This document shows, one piece after another, positions 18,241 through 26,542 of a stretch of 64,000 nt of DNA. Each line of letters opens with the position of its first letter. Position 1 is the first letter of the stretch. Under the pieces are notes generated by a model. It saw only the letters and a list, made by a program, of their open reading frames with translations. It was not told the origin of the DNA and made no database searches. The DNA lies in NCBI RefSeq assembly GCF_002967715.1, contig NZ_PUIA01000085.1, forward strand, positions 1 through 64,000, written 5' to 3'. The stretch is from Blastopirellula marina (GTDB lineage Bacteria; Planctomycetota; Planctomycetia; Pirellulales; Pirellulaceae). The position numbers and the translations under genes were made by a program.

Positions 18241-18600
18241 CTAGGCCTGCTTCTTTTGCATCCGCTTGGCGGCTCGTTGCCTCTTCAGACTGGAAAGGAT
18301 GCTGGCGATCGGCGAGGGGTTCTGACCGTATTTGAACTCCAGCTTCTGGATTTCGGCATGGGCGGCCGCACGGGCCGACTTCTCGGTGAGGAATCCGGTC
18401 ATGTACGACCGCAGTAGTGGCTCGCCCCCATCGACGCGGACGCTGTAGAGAATGCGGGTCGAGATTGGGCTGGCCGGCCGCTGGGTGATCTCGATCTGGT
18501 ATTCGAGGAAGGTCTCGACCTGCGGCTTTTGCATGCCGGCACGGCGGACAGATTTGGGTTTCCCAGCTTCGTGGGCGTTGTGCTTGCGGAGATCGAACAT
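18241..18600 (-). CDS. Hypothetical protein
   Basis: 119 aa, ATG with AGGAG ribosome site 9 nt upstream. Basic protein; central segment RILYSVRVDGGEPLLRSYMTGFL looks like beta strands followed by a helix (TEKSARAAAHAEIQKLEFKYG), and the C-terminus is strongly basic (LKRQRAAKRMQKKQA), perhaps nucleic-acid binding. No family recognised. It lies 46 nt downstream of the DCC-family gene on the same strand and may be cotranscribed. Confidence 0.65.
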   Translation of the reverse strand: MFDLRKHNAHEAGKPKSVRRAGMQKPQVETFLEYQIEITQRPASPISTRILYSVRVDGGEPLLRSYMTGFLTEKSARAAAHAEIQKLEFKYGQNPSPIASILSSLKRQRAAKRMQKKQA

Positions 18601-18646
18601 TGCCAGGACTCCTTCTTCCTGAAATCAACGATCAGTTGCGTTGAGT

Positions 18647-19120
18647 CTAAGTTTCCGAATTCTTCTTCGGTCCAAAATGAATCGCACAGGCGTCGCCGCA
18701 GTCATCGTCGGAAAGCTTTCCGAATCGATAACGTGCCACGGCAACTTTTTGATAGAGCCAACTCCACAGGGGAAGCGAGCCGGGAATATGCAATAGCGGC
18801 ATCACCGGCCACAGCATGGCCAAACGACGCGTGAGATACCGAAACGCCCCGGCACCACCATGCTGCCGGCCTTGGGTGTCGACGACCCACATCTCTTCCA
18901 TCATCTGGTCGTAGGTCAAGTTTGGAGCAACCTCGGCGACCTTCGCGTCGTGAAGCGACAAGAAGGATAGCCGCCGGCCAAAATCGAGCCGGTAGAGAAT
19001 CCGCACACCGCCGGTGCAGATTCGGCAGTGACCGTCATAGATCACCACGTCGGTGCCTGGCCGATCTTCGGGACTGGGCAGGCTCTTTTTGTCGCTGCGA
19101 GTTTGTGTTTGGGTACTCAT
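18647..19120 (-). CDS. DCC-family (DUF393) thiol-disulfide oxidoreductase-like protein
   Basis: 157 aa. The family name motif DxxCxxC is present as VIYDGHCRICTGGV near residue 28-41; the conserved W-V-D-T block (EEMWVVDTQGRQHGGAGAFRYL) and the C-terminal PGSLPLWSWLYQKVAVARYRFG complete the family pattern. DCC proteins are thioredoxin-like and proposed to do thiol redox chemistry, but no substrate is established. An additional CGDAC near the C-terminus could hold a second cysteine pair. Divergent from the coiled-coil protein gene across a dyad-rich interval. Confidence 0.88.
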   Translation of the reverse strand: MSTQTQTRSDKKSLPSPEDRPGTDVVIYDGHCRICTGGVRILYRLDFGRRLSFLSLHDAKVAEVAPNLTYDQMMEEMWVVDTQGRQHGGAGAFRYLTRRLAMLWPVMPLLHIPGSLPLWSWLYQKVAVARYRFGKLSDDDCGDACAIHFGPKKNSET

Positions 19121-19200
19121 GACTTGTCATTTCTGGGCTGCCTGACACAGGTAAGGCAAGAATCCGCCAGCAAGGCAAATTCGTCTCATCCAACGTAGGC

Positions 19201-19299
19201 AACACCACGGTGTTTCTATACTACCCGCAAATTCCAGTGTAATACCACTGCAACTTGAACGCCTAAATCCTACGATTTAGGGGGAAAATAAGTGGTATT
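19201..19299. promoter_or_regulatory. Cluster of three dyads in a divergent promoter region
   Basis: AACACC-AC-GGTGTT (19201-19214); AATACCACT (19241-19249) paired with AGTGGTATT (19291-19299); and nested inside the latter the perfect hairpin CCTAAATC-CTAC-GATTTAGG (19262-19281). The region lies between the divergent starts at 19120 (-) and 19401 (+). It is a plausible regulator-binding or leader-RNA structure; no regulator is identified. Confidence 0.5.
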
Positions 19300-19400
19300 T
19301 CCTGGCCTATTTCCGCTACACTTACTGATGAACTGATCTAAACGGCGAAATACCCGTAATGGTCCCCCTGCGTGCGACGATTTCAAAAGGACTTGGTTCC

Positions 19401-21065
19401 ATGGAAACTCTTCAGAAGCACATCCGTAAAGCCCAGTGGCGAATGATCTTACAGCAATTCATCGGGCGGCTGATCGTTTGCCTGTCGGTGACGCTGACGC
19501 TGGCCGCGATCGCGGTTATTCTGCCCAAGGTCTGGCCGATGGGACTCGATGGCAACATCTGGATGTGGAGCTGGATCGGTGGCGGAGCGGCCGTAGGGCT
19601 GATTTCGGCCATCGTCTGGACCTACGTCAGCCGCACTTCGGCTCTGGCGGCTGCCATCGAGCTGGACATTCGCTTTGGCTTGAAGGAACGTGTTTCCAGC
19701 TCGCTTTCGATGGACGAAGAAGCCCGGCAGACCCAATGGGGCCAGGCCCTGATGGAAGACGCCACGCGGCAGGTCGAACGCATCGACGTGAACGATCGCT
19801 TCCCGGTACGTAGCGGCTGGAACGGTCTGGCACCGGTGCTGATTATCGTTGGTGCCTTGCTGATCGCCCTGTTTGTCCCAGATGCGGTGCTCGATCCCAA
19901 CACGGCCGAAGCCAACCCGGCCCAACTCGATCCGGAACAAACCAAGGTTGTGAAGAAGACGGCTGACGAGCTTCGCAAAGAGCTTAAAGAGCGTAAAGAG
20001 AAAGCCGAAGAAAAGGGGCTGAAGGAAGCCGAAGAGCTGTTCAAGAAGCTGGAAGAAAGCACCAAGGATATTGCCAAGAAGGACAAGGTCGACCAGAAGG
20101 ACACCTTGCTCGAACTGAACGACCTGGCCAAGGAACTCAAGAAACGCCGCGACGAACTGGCTTCCAGCGAAGAGTTTAAAAAGAAGCTCGAAATGCTGAA
20201 GGACCTGCTCAAAGGTGGCCTGGCCGAAGAACTCGCCAAAGCGATGCAGAAAGGCGACCTGCAAAAAGCCCTGGAAGCCATGCAGAACCTACAGAACAAG
20301 ATGAAGAACGGCGACCTGACCAAGGAAGAACAGCAGGCATTGGCCAAGCAATTGGAAGAGATGGGCAAGAAGCTGGAAGACATCGCCAAGGCCCACGAAG
20401 ACGCCAAGAAAGCTTTGCAGGAACAAATCAAACAGGCCCAACAGGCAGGCAACCAGGCCGAAGCCGAGCGACTACAGAAGCAGCTCGACCAGATGGGCAT
20501 GCAAGACGCTCAGATGCAGCGAATGCAGCAGATGGGCAACCAACTGTCGAAGGCCTCGGAAGCTCTGCAGAACGGCCAGCAGAAGCAGGCAGCCGACCAG
20601 CTGAACCAGATGGCCAACGAAATGCAGGACCTCCAGGCCCAGCTCGACGAGTTGGAAATGATGGACGAAGCCATGGAACAAATGGAAATGGCTCGCAATC
20701 AGATGTGCAAAGCCTGCCAGGGCGGAAAGAACGGAATGATGGGGCAGATGGGTCAAATGGGACGCATGGGCCAGCAACCTGGTAACGGCATGGGTCAGGG
20801 ACAAGGCCAAGGGGATCGACCGGAAGAAGAAAACGACACCGGTGCCTACGATTCCCAGGTTCGTGCCGATCCTAAGACCGGCCGCGGCGTGATCGTCGAC
20901 TATGTAGACGGCAAGAACCGAGCTGGCCAGACACTGATCGAAATCAAGTCCGCCATGGAATCGGAATCGTCCCTCAACAGCGATGCGTTGACCGAAACGC
21001 GACTCTCGAAGGATCACCAGGAAAACGCCCAGGAATACTTCGATATGGTCCGCGAAGGACGCTAA
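19401..21065 (+). CDS. Large coiled-coil membrane protein, Q/M/K-rich
   Basis: 554 aa from ATG 19401 (METLQKHIRK). Two membrane segments near ~20-45 and ~55-75 (LSVTLTLAAIAVIL; WIGGGAAVGLISAIVWTYV), a third at ~150-165 (LAPVLIIVGALLIALFV), then ~270 residues of almost unbroken charged helix (KADELRKELKERKEKAEEKG onwards), a Met/Gln/Gly-rich stretch (MGQMGRMGQQPGNGMGQGQG) and an acidic tail with a conserved-looking GRGVIVDYVDGKNRAGQTL. The topology recalls DUF4175-like proteins with membrane-anchored long helices; function is unknown. No neighbours form an obvious operon. A terminator follows. Confidence 0.8.
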   Translation: METLQKHIRKAQWRMILQQFIGRLIVCLSVTLTLAAIAVILPKVWPMGLDGNIWMWSWIGGGAAVGLISAIVWTYVSRTSALAAAIELDIRFGLKERVSSSLSMDEEARQTQWGQALMEDATRQVERIDVNDRFPVRSGWNGLAPVLIIVGALLIALFVPDAVLDPNTAEANPAQLDPEQTKVVKKTADELRKELKERKEKAEEKGLKEAEELFKKLEESTKDIAKKDKVDQKDTLLELNDLAKELKKRRDELASSEEFKKKLEMLKDLLKGGLAEELAKAMQKGDLQKALEAMQNLQNKMKNGDLTKEEQQALAKQLEEMGKKLEDIAKAHEDAKKALQEQIKQAQQAGNQAEAERLQKQLDQMGMQDAQMQRMQQMGNQLSKASEALQNGQQKQAADQLNQMANEMQDLQAQLDELEMMDEAMEQMEMARNQMCKACQGGKNGMMGQMGQMGRMGQQPGNGMGQGQGQGDRPEEENDTGAYDSQVRADPKTGRGVIVDYVDGKNRAGQTLIEIKSAMESESSLNSDALTETRLSKDHQENAQEYFDMVREGR

Positions 21066-21096
21066 GCCCTGCCGGCAGACAAACTAAAAGCATAAG

Positions 21097-21125
21097 CGGC
21101 GACCGAGACTCGGTCGCCGTTTTTT
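21097..21125 (+). terminator. Intrinsic terminator after the coiled-coil gene
   Basis: CGGCGACCGAG (21097-21107) and CTCGGTCGCCG (21109-21119), 11-bp perfect stem, followed by a six-base T-run. It touches the stop of the convergent small gene. Confidence 0.95.
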
Positions 21126-21126
21126 A

Positions 21127-21330
21127 TTAGCCGTGCATCCGCTTGGGGATGGTAAAGCTGTACAGAATGACGATGGCCCCGCTGGACATCATGCTCCAAG
21201 GTGCCCAGTCAGGCGGCGTAAACGCCTTGGGGCCTCCTTCGGCGGCCATCATGGCCGAATCAACGATCAGGCACTCAGCCCCGACGATGATCAACGTGAT
21301 GCCAACTGCCAAAAATAGCGATCGCCACAT
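21127..21330 (-). CDS. Small two-helix membrane protein
   Basis: 67 aa. Two hydrophobic segments (SLFLAVGITLIIVGAECLIV at ~4-23; MMSSGAIVILYSFTIP at ~47-62) joined by a soluble loop with PPDWAPWS. It appears to be a conserved planctomycete-type small membrane protein, but I cannot name it. It lies alone, convergent with the coiled-coil gene. Confidence 0.65.
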   Translation of the reverse strand: MWRSLFLAVGITLIIVGAECLIVDSAMMAAEGGPKAFTPPDWAPWSMMSSGAIVILYSFTIPKRMHG

Positions 21331-21497
21331 GGCAAATTCCCTCTTTCCTCCGTGTCTTCCACTTCGGCCTGAAATACGTCAGACCGCAGGGCGATCGTTC
21401 GCCCGAATGATTCGTTGTCTTTCTTATCGGACAGCCACCGGGGGATAGCTAGCGTGAAAACTCAACTGCCAGCGCAGTCGTCATAACCCCTTTCTTG

Positions 21498-21535
21498 CCC
21501 CTCTCCTCTGAGGGGAGAGGGTTAGGGTGAGGGAG
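21498..21535 (-). repeat. REP-like repeat, copy 4 (inverse orientation)
   Basis: CCCCTCTCCTCTGAGGGGAG followed by AGGGTTAGGGTGAGGGAG, the reverse complement of the family consensus. With copy 5 it makes an inverted pair ~85 bp apart, downstream of korB. Confidence 0.85.
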
Positions 21536-21620
21536 GTTTTCACAAGCGTCAAGAAACGAAAAAGCACCGCTTGAAACGAATGTCATGCGGTGCTTGTTTT
21601 GGAATGATTATCTCAGCTTC

Positions 21621-21661
21621 GCCCCCTCACCCTAGCCTTCTCCCCGCCGGGGCGAAGGGAC
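21621..21661 (+). repeat. REP-like repeat, copy 5
   Basis: GCCCCCTCACCCTAGCCTTC then TCCCCGCCGGGGCGAAGGGA, forward orientation, 22 nt after the korB stop codon (korB runs on the minus strand). Confidence 0.85.
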
Positions 21662-21682
21662 CAGACAAGGCTGGGGCGTGCG

Positions 21683-22702
21683 TTAGTCGACGATCCAGGT
21701 GTCGCCAGAGTTGAACAGCTTATCGAGGCTGGCTTCGCCGCGGGCTTCCTTGGCTTGCTGAACTTGGTAGTTGATGGCGTCGTCGTAGCATGGGGCATCG
21801 ACATCACGCAGCACGCCAATTGGTTCAGGGAACTCAGGGTGCGACATGCGAGTCAGCAGGTAAGCCAGCGTCGGATCGTTCGTCTTTTCGTCGTGGAAAA
21901 GAAGATCGTCTTCGCTGATGCCTTTGCCCAGTTCGACTACTTCCGGAGTCATGCCATTCAGGCGGATACCCTTGTCGCGATCCTTACCGAAGATCAGCGG
22001 CTTGCCGTGTTCCAGTTCAAGCACGGTCTCGGCCTTGGTGTCTTTGTCGGTCGCCCACTTGTAAGCGCCGTCGTTGAACACGTTGCAGTTCTGGTAAACC
22101 TCGACAAACGAAACACCCTTGTGCGCCACGGCGCGTTCCAGCGTTTCGGTCAGGTGCTTGATGTGGACGTCGATCGAGCGAGCCACGAAGGTCGCTTCGC
22201 ACGAGATGGCCACCGAAAGGGGATGAATCGGGTTATCGATTGCGCCCATCGGCGTACTCTTGGTGATCTTCCCCTTTTCAGAGGTCGGCGAGTACTGCCC
22301 CTTGGTCAAACCATAAATGCGGTTGTTGAACAGGATGATGTTCAGGTTCACATTACGACGCAACACGTGCATCAGGTGGTTACCACCGATCGAAAGCGCG
22401 TCGCCGTCGCCGGTGATGACGAAGACGGTCAGGTCCTGCCGCGAAGACTTGAGCCCAGTCGCGAACGCCGGAGCACGACCATGCACGCTGTGCATGCCGT
22501 AGGTGTTCATGTAGTAAGGGAAGCGGCTGCTGCAACCGATACCGCTGACGAAGACGGTGTCTTCGCGGCTCATGTTGAGGTTCGACATGACCTTTTTCAT
22601 TTGGGCCAAAATCGAGTAGTCACCGCATCCAGGGCACCAACGCACGTCCTGGTCGGTGCCGTAGTCCGCGGGCTTCAATACTGGCAGTTCTGCGGATGCC
22701 AT
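21683..22702 (-). CDS. korB: 2-oxoacid:ferredoxin oxidoreductase, beta subunit
   Basis: 339 aa from ATG 22702 (MASAELPVLK). The beta subunit binds thiamine diphosphate and passes electrons from oxidative decarboxylation (usually 2-oxoglutarate to succinyl-CoA) to ferredoxin. Visible: RWCPGCGDYSIL (cysteines for the cluster, ~22-33), GIGCSSRFPYY, and the ThDP-binding block VITGDGDALSIGGNHLMHVL followed by NNRIYGLTKGQYSPTS. Lies downstream of korA with a 191-bp gap filled by an inverted pair of REP-like repeats. Together they give a KorAB two-subunit enzyme that replaces the NAD-linked dehydrogenase in many anaerobes and planctomycetes; substrate choice (2-oxoglutarate rather than pyruvate) is inferred. 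Confidence 0.92.
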   Translation of the reverse strand: MASAELPVLKPADYGTDQDVRWCPGCGDYSILAQMKKVMSNLNMSREDTVFVSGIGCSSRFPYYMNTYGMHSVHGRAPAFATGLKSSRQDLTVFVITGDGDALSIGGNHLMHVLRRNVNLNIILFNNRIYGLTKGQYSPTSEKGKITKSTPMGAIDNPIHPLSVAISCEATFVARSIDVHIKHLTETLERAVAHKGVSFVEVYQNCNVFNDGAYKWATDKDTKAETVLELEHGKPLIFGKDRDKGIRLNGMTPEVVELGKGISEDDLLFHDEKTNDPTLAYLLTRMSHPEFPEPIGVLRDVDAPCYDDAINYQVQQAKEARGEASLDKLFNSGDTWIVD

Positions 22703-22764
22703 GGTGGATCTTTTCTCTATCATTGGAGGTTTGCAATCAAGTGTGTGATATGGGTGTCACCTTA

Positions 22765-22802
22765 GTCCCCTCGCCAGTGAGGGGAGAGGTTTGGGGTGAG
22801 GG
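22765..22802 (-). repeat. REP-like repeat, copy 6 (inverse orientation, inside korAB operon)
   Basis: TCCCCTCGCCAGTGAGGGGA followed by GAGGTTTGGGGTGAGGGG. It pairs with copy 7, only 38 bp away and in the other orientation, so the mRNA between korA and korB could fold into a long hairpin. Confidence 0.85.
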
Positions 22803-22840
22803 GTTTTGCATTTTCCAGGTGGGTAAGCGGGCACTTGATT

Positions 22841-22881
22841 CGCCCTCTCACCCTAGCCCTCTCCCCGTAGGGGCGAGAGGG
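22841..22881 (+). repeat. REP-like repeat, copy 7 (inside korAB operon)
   Basis: GCCCTCTCACCCTAGCCCTC then TCCCCGTAGGGGCGAGAGGGA, 12 nt past the korA stop codon in the sense of korA transcription. Confidence 0.85.
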
Positions 22882-22893
22882 AACATGCTTGGG

Positions 22894-24759
22894 TTAGTCC
22901 AACATTGACTCGATCTTTTCGGCGATCTCGGTCGTGGTGAAAGGCTTGCCTTGCACCTTGTTTAATCCGACTGCGTCTACCAGGAACTTGTCGCGAAGCA
23001 ACATTCGCAGTTGGCCCAGGTTCAATTCCGGAACCAGCACTTTGTCGAACTGCGAAAGCAACTGGCCCAGGTTACGCGGGAACGGGTTGAGGTAACGCAC
23101 ATGAGCGTGGCTGACCGACTTGCCTTGGGCTTGGAGTCGGGCAACGGCCGTGCGGCACGAACCATAAGTTCCGCCCCAACTGACGACCAACACCTTGCCG
23201 CTGTCGCTGCCCATCACCTCTTGCGGTGGAACCGCTTCGGCAATGTTGGCAACCTTCTTGGCACGGGTCAGCACCATGTGATGGTGGTTTTGCGGATCGT
23301 AGCTAACGTTACCGGTACCATCCTGTTTTTCGAGACCACCAACGCGGTGCATCAAGCCAGGAGTACCTGGAATCGCCCATGGACGGGCCAGCTCTTCGTT
23401 TCGCTTGTAGGCCATAAACGGCGGATCGTCTTCGTTACGCGGGCCAGGATGCGAAACTTCGATCTTCGGTAGATCGGCCATGTTCGGAATCCGCCACGGC
23501 TCGCTACCGTTGGCAATGTAGCCGTCGGTCAGGATGACGATTGGCGTCATGAAACGCGTTGCGATTCGCCAGGCTTCGATGGCCACGTCGAAACAGTCAG
23601 CAGGGCTGCGGGCCGCGATGATCGGTATCGGCGATTCGCCGTTTCGGCCGAACATGGCTTGCAGCAAGTCGGCCTGCTCGGTCTTGGTTGGCAGACCGGT
23701 GCTGGGTCCACCACGCTGAACGTCGACGATCACCAGGGGCAGTTCCAGCATCATCGCCAGGCCCATCGCTTCACCCTTGAGGGCCATACCGGGGCCACTG
23801 GTCGTGGTGAGTGCCATCTCGCCACCGTAGGCCGCACCAATCGCAGCACAAACGGCTGCGATCTCGTCTTCGGCCTGGAAGGTCAGCACGTCGTAGTTCT
23901 TGTACTTGCTCAGTTCGTGCAGAATGTCACTGGCTGGCGTGATCGGGTACGAACCAAGGAACAGCTTCTTCTCGCTCAGCTTGGCCGCACTGATCAAGCC
24001 CCAAGCGAGTGCCTGGTTGCCGGTCATGTTGCGATATTTGCCTGGTGGCAGCTTGGCCTTTTCGACCGAGTAGCTGCTGCGGAAAGCGTCGGTCGTCTCG
24101 CCGAAGTTATAACCGGCTTTCAAAGCGCGGCGGTTGGCTTCAGCAATGGCCGGCAGCTTCGAGAACTTGGCATCGATGAATCGCAGGGTCGGCTCCATCG
24201 AGCGACCATACAGCCAGAAGACCAGGCCCATCGCAAAGAAGTTACGGCAGCGGTCCGCTTCCTTCTGGCTCAGGTCGAGCCCTTCCACGGCACCACGGGT
24301 CATGCTGGTCATGGGGACCGAGAAAACCTGGTAGGCGGTGAGCGAATCGTCTTCGATCGGGTTGTTTTCGTAACCGGCCTGACCAAGCGCCTTCTTGTCG
24401 AACGCGTTGCTGTTGACGATCAGCACGCCGTTGCGCTTCAGGTCGCCCAGGTTGGTTTTGAGGGCCGCGGGATTCATGGCCACGAGCGCATCGACCGTTT
24501 CGCCTGGGGTGAAAATATCGTGCGAGGCGAAGTGAATCTGGAAACCACTCACGCCAGCCAGCGTTCCACGCGGAGCACGGATTTCAGCCGGGAAGTCAGG
24601 GAAGGTCGCAATGTCGTTACCGGCCAGGGCCGAGGTATTCGAGAACTGCGTACCGGCCAATTGCATACCGTCGCCAGAGTCGCCGCAGAAGCGCACAGTG
24701 GCTTCTTCCAAAGGCTGAATCTCTTTTACGACCGTCGTTTCATCAGTAGTGGTGGACAT
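22894..24759 (-). CDS. korA: 2-oxoacid:ferredoxin oxidoreductase, fused gamma-alpha subunit
   Basis: 621 aa. Residues ~20-200 form the gamma domain ([40 protein letters not shown]), followed by the alpha/pyrimidine-binding domain ([59 protein letters not shown]) and a C-terminal transketolase-like domain ([20 protein letters not shown]). This gamma-alpha fusion is the common arrangement of two-subunit KorAB enzymes. It starts the operon; the 840-bp region upstream carries its promoter. Pairs with korB. Confidence 0.93.
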   Translation of the reverse strand: MSTTTDETTVVKEIQPLEEATVRFCGDSGDGMQLAGTQFSNTSALAGNDIATFPDFPAEIRAPRGTLAGVSGFQIHFASHDIFTPGETVDALVAMNPAALKTNLGDLKRNGVLIVNSNAFDKKALGQAGYENNPIEDDSLTAYQVFSVPMTSMTRGAVEGLDLSQKEADRCRNFFAMGLVFWLYGRSMEPTLRFIDAKFSKLPAIAEANRRALKAGYNFGETTDAFRSSYSVEKAKLPPGKYRNMTGNQALAWGLISAAKLSEKKLFLGSYPITPASDILHELSKYKNYDVLTFQAEDEIAAVCAAIGAAYGGEMALTTTSGPGMALKGEAMGLAMMLELPLVIVDVQRGGPSTGLPTKTEQADLLQAMFGRNGESPIPIIAARSPADCFDVAIEAWRIATRFMTPIVILTDGYIANGSEPWRIPNMADLPKIEVSHPGPRNEDDPPFMAYKRNEELARPWAIPGTPGLMHRVGGLEKQDGTGNVSYDPQNHHHMVLTRAKKVANIAEAVPPQEVMGSDSGKVLVVSWGGTYGSCRTAVARLQAQGKSVSHAHVRYLNPFPRNLGQLLSQFDKVLVPELNLGQLRMLLRDKFLVDAVGLNKVQGKPFTTTEIAEKIESMLD

Positions 24760-25601
24760 GGTTTATCGGGCAATCCGAGCAACAACAGGGTTTCTATGGG
24801 TATTATGGAAAAGCGCGAGTTCGCGGCAAATTTCGCGTCGTTCGCACTGTTCAATCAGGTTGGTTCTGCGATGACAGGCAGTGAGTGATGATTCGAAATT
24901 TCGTGATTTACTACTCAACCAAATGTTATCAATGTCTGCCACGCAATTTGGGCTCGCATTCCTCCCAAAACGGGAAGTCAGCTGGCAGAAGAGAGGCTGT
25001 TTTCCCGAATCAGGCGAATTCAAACCCAGTCGCTGGGGATCGCCTGCAGATCGGGTTTGCTGGAGGAAGTCGACGAAGCGGGTAGTCCACCGATTGGTAT
25101 CGATCGGGGATGCCGGTAACGACCAGAAACTGACATCTGCGATGGGGCTCGCAAACGCGTCAGCTTGCCTGGGCCGAACGGACTTTGCTTCGTGGTTCAT
25201 AGCCACCAGGGCAAAAGCCGATTGACCGCTGCTATCAATAGCAGCAGTCCGCCTTCAATCTTTCTGTTGATTTCCGAACTTCCAACAGCCTCGCAAAACT
25301 GCGCTAACTAATTGAAATTTCGACGGTGTCCCCGCTTTTTATGAGGCAATTTTGCCGGTTATGCCGATTTTTCGGGGTTCGCGTAACCGTATAGTCTAGC
25401 AATGTCCCCCAATCGGTAGAACAAGCCGACCTGCGAAACATGGGTAAAACCGGGAGAAATTACCGCAATTTACACCAAATTGGACAACGTCATCCATTTT
25501 ATGGTTCGCGTCCGAAGTGGGAAATACCAATCACGATAGCAACCGACCATTTTGGTGGATATTCAGAGTAGGCACCGCATCACAGCATCTGGGTGCCATG
25601 C
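24760..25601. other. Long intergenic region upstream of korA
   Basis: About 840 bp, becoming AT-rich from ~25250. I see no gene with a credible ribosome site and family logic. A short palindrome GCTGCTAT-CA-ATAGCAGC lies at 25228-25245 without a T-run. The korA promoter should be near 24760-24900. No tRNA or recognisable small RNA was found; an uncharacterised RNA gene cannot be excluded. Confidence 0.5.
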
Positions 25602-26483
25602 CTAATCGTCGAAGTCGCCGAATTTCGGCGGGCGGCCTTCTTTCTCGTAGAACTTCGAGAGATCGATCCCGCCGCGATTCTCATCTTCCAGAAGCTTGAT
25701 GCGGGCCTCCATCCGTTCCATTCGCCGCATCATTTGCGGGATGAGGAACAGCTCTTCGTCCATCTTCTTTTTAGACGGCACTTTCGGATAGCCAAGCTGG
25801 CGTTGCAAGGCGGAAAACAGCAGCAGCGGGTCTCGCTTGCGGTTGGCCAGGGCAATGCGTCCTTCGCGCTCGCCAAACAGCGTGGGGTAATCGTCCCCTG
25901 GCAGCTTGCCGCCGCGGCGTTTCTGCTGCGTGATGTAATGCTCGCTGCGCAGGTAGATCATGTCGGCGATATCGATCAGCCCGATCCGCCGACGATTGAC
26001 CTCGAGGAATTGCCGCCAGTTCTCGTCGTACATCGGGTCGATGGCCATCGCGGCGAAGCCGTTGTCGTACTTCAAACGGTGCCGACAGATGGTCTCGAAC
26101 TGGTAGAGAAACAAGCTTTGCGGAGTCGCGTGATCGGCCCGGAGTTTGACCTCGTACTTTAAAATTTCGAGGCCTGTCTGAAAGTCGAACCGCCCTCGAT
26201 CGTCTTCCGCCGACTCGACAATAAAGGTCTGAAAGCCGGTGAAATAGTGGGCCAGACGCTTCATCGCCGGGTGAAACTGGCCACTGTGACGCAGTTCGGC
26301 CGCCATGAAGTCGATGGCCATCGGCAGCTTGGTCGTGACGAGAATCTCATCACGAACCGACTTCAGAATCTCTTGCATCGGGCGGTTGTCGGCCAGCCCT
26401 GCCTGAATTCCTTCGAAGAAGTGCCGCTGCTCAACAAATTCTTCGGCCTCCAACTCAGGGGATGACTGCGCCTCGTCACTCAT
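25602..26483 (-). CDS. Conserved hypothetical protein
   Basis: 293 aa from ATG 26483 (MSDEAQSSPELEAEEF). Soluble, helical; repeated family-like blocks include HFFEGIQAGLADNRPMQEIL, MAIDFMAAELRHSGQF, FETICRHRLKYDNGFAAMAI and a basic C-terminal helix MMRRMERMEARIKLLEDEN, probably a coiled coil. No catalytic motif is recognised. The esterase gene lies 59 nt upstream on the same strand, so the two may be cotranscribed. Confidence 0.75.
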   Translation of the reverse strand: MSDEAQSSPELEAEEFVEQRHFFEGIQAGLADNRPMQEILKSVRDEILVTTKLPMAIDFMAAELRHSGQFHPAMKRLAHYFTGFQTFIVESAEDDRGRFDFQTGLEILKYEVKLRADHATPQSLFLYQFETICRHRLKYDNGFAAMAIDPMYDENWRQFLEVNRRRIGLIDIADMIYLRSEHYITQQKRRGGKLPGDDYPTLFGEREGRIALANRKRDPLLLFSALQRQLGYPKVPSKKKMDEELFLIPQMMRRMERMEARIKLLEDENRGGIDLSKFYEKEGRPPKFGDFDD

Positions 26484-26542
26484 CTTTGGCGGATAACTCT
26501 CACAGACAGGGGATGACTCTTTTCCCAAAGGGAACGACGAAA

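Noticed and set aside
19449-20500. Two minus-strand frames opposite the coiled-coil gene
   Set aside because: Produced by the Lys/Gln-rich repeat coding on the plus strand; Phe/Leu/Ser-rich nonsense.
418-22881. The spaced repeats as a CRISPR array
   Set aside because: Copies are kilobases apart, in both orientations and palindromic with no regular spacers; no cas genes are present.
21755-24888. Plus-strand open frames opposite korB and korA (336 and 409 codons)
   Set aside because: Shadows of conserved oxidoreductase genes; translations show no domain or signal peptide.
24763-25225. Overlapping frames on both strands in the korA upstream gap
   Set aside because: No ribosome site, no hydrophobic or domain pattern, and they overlap each other.
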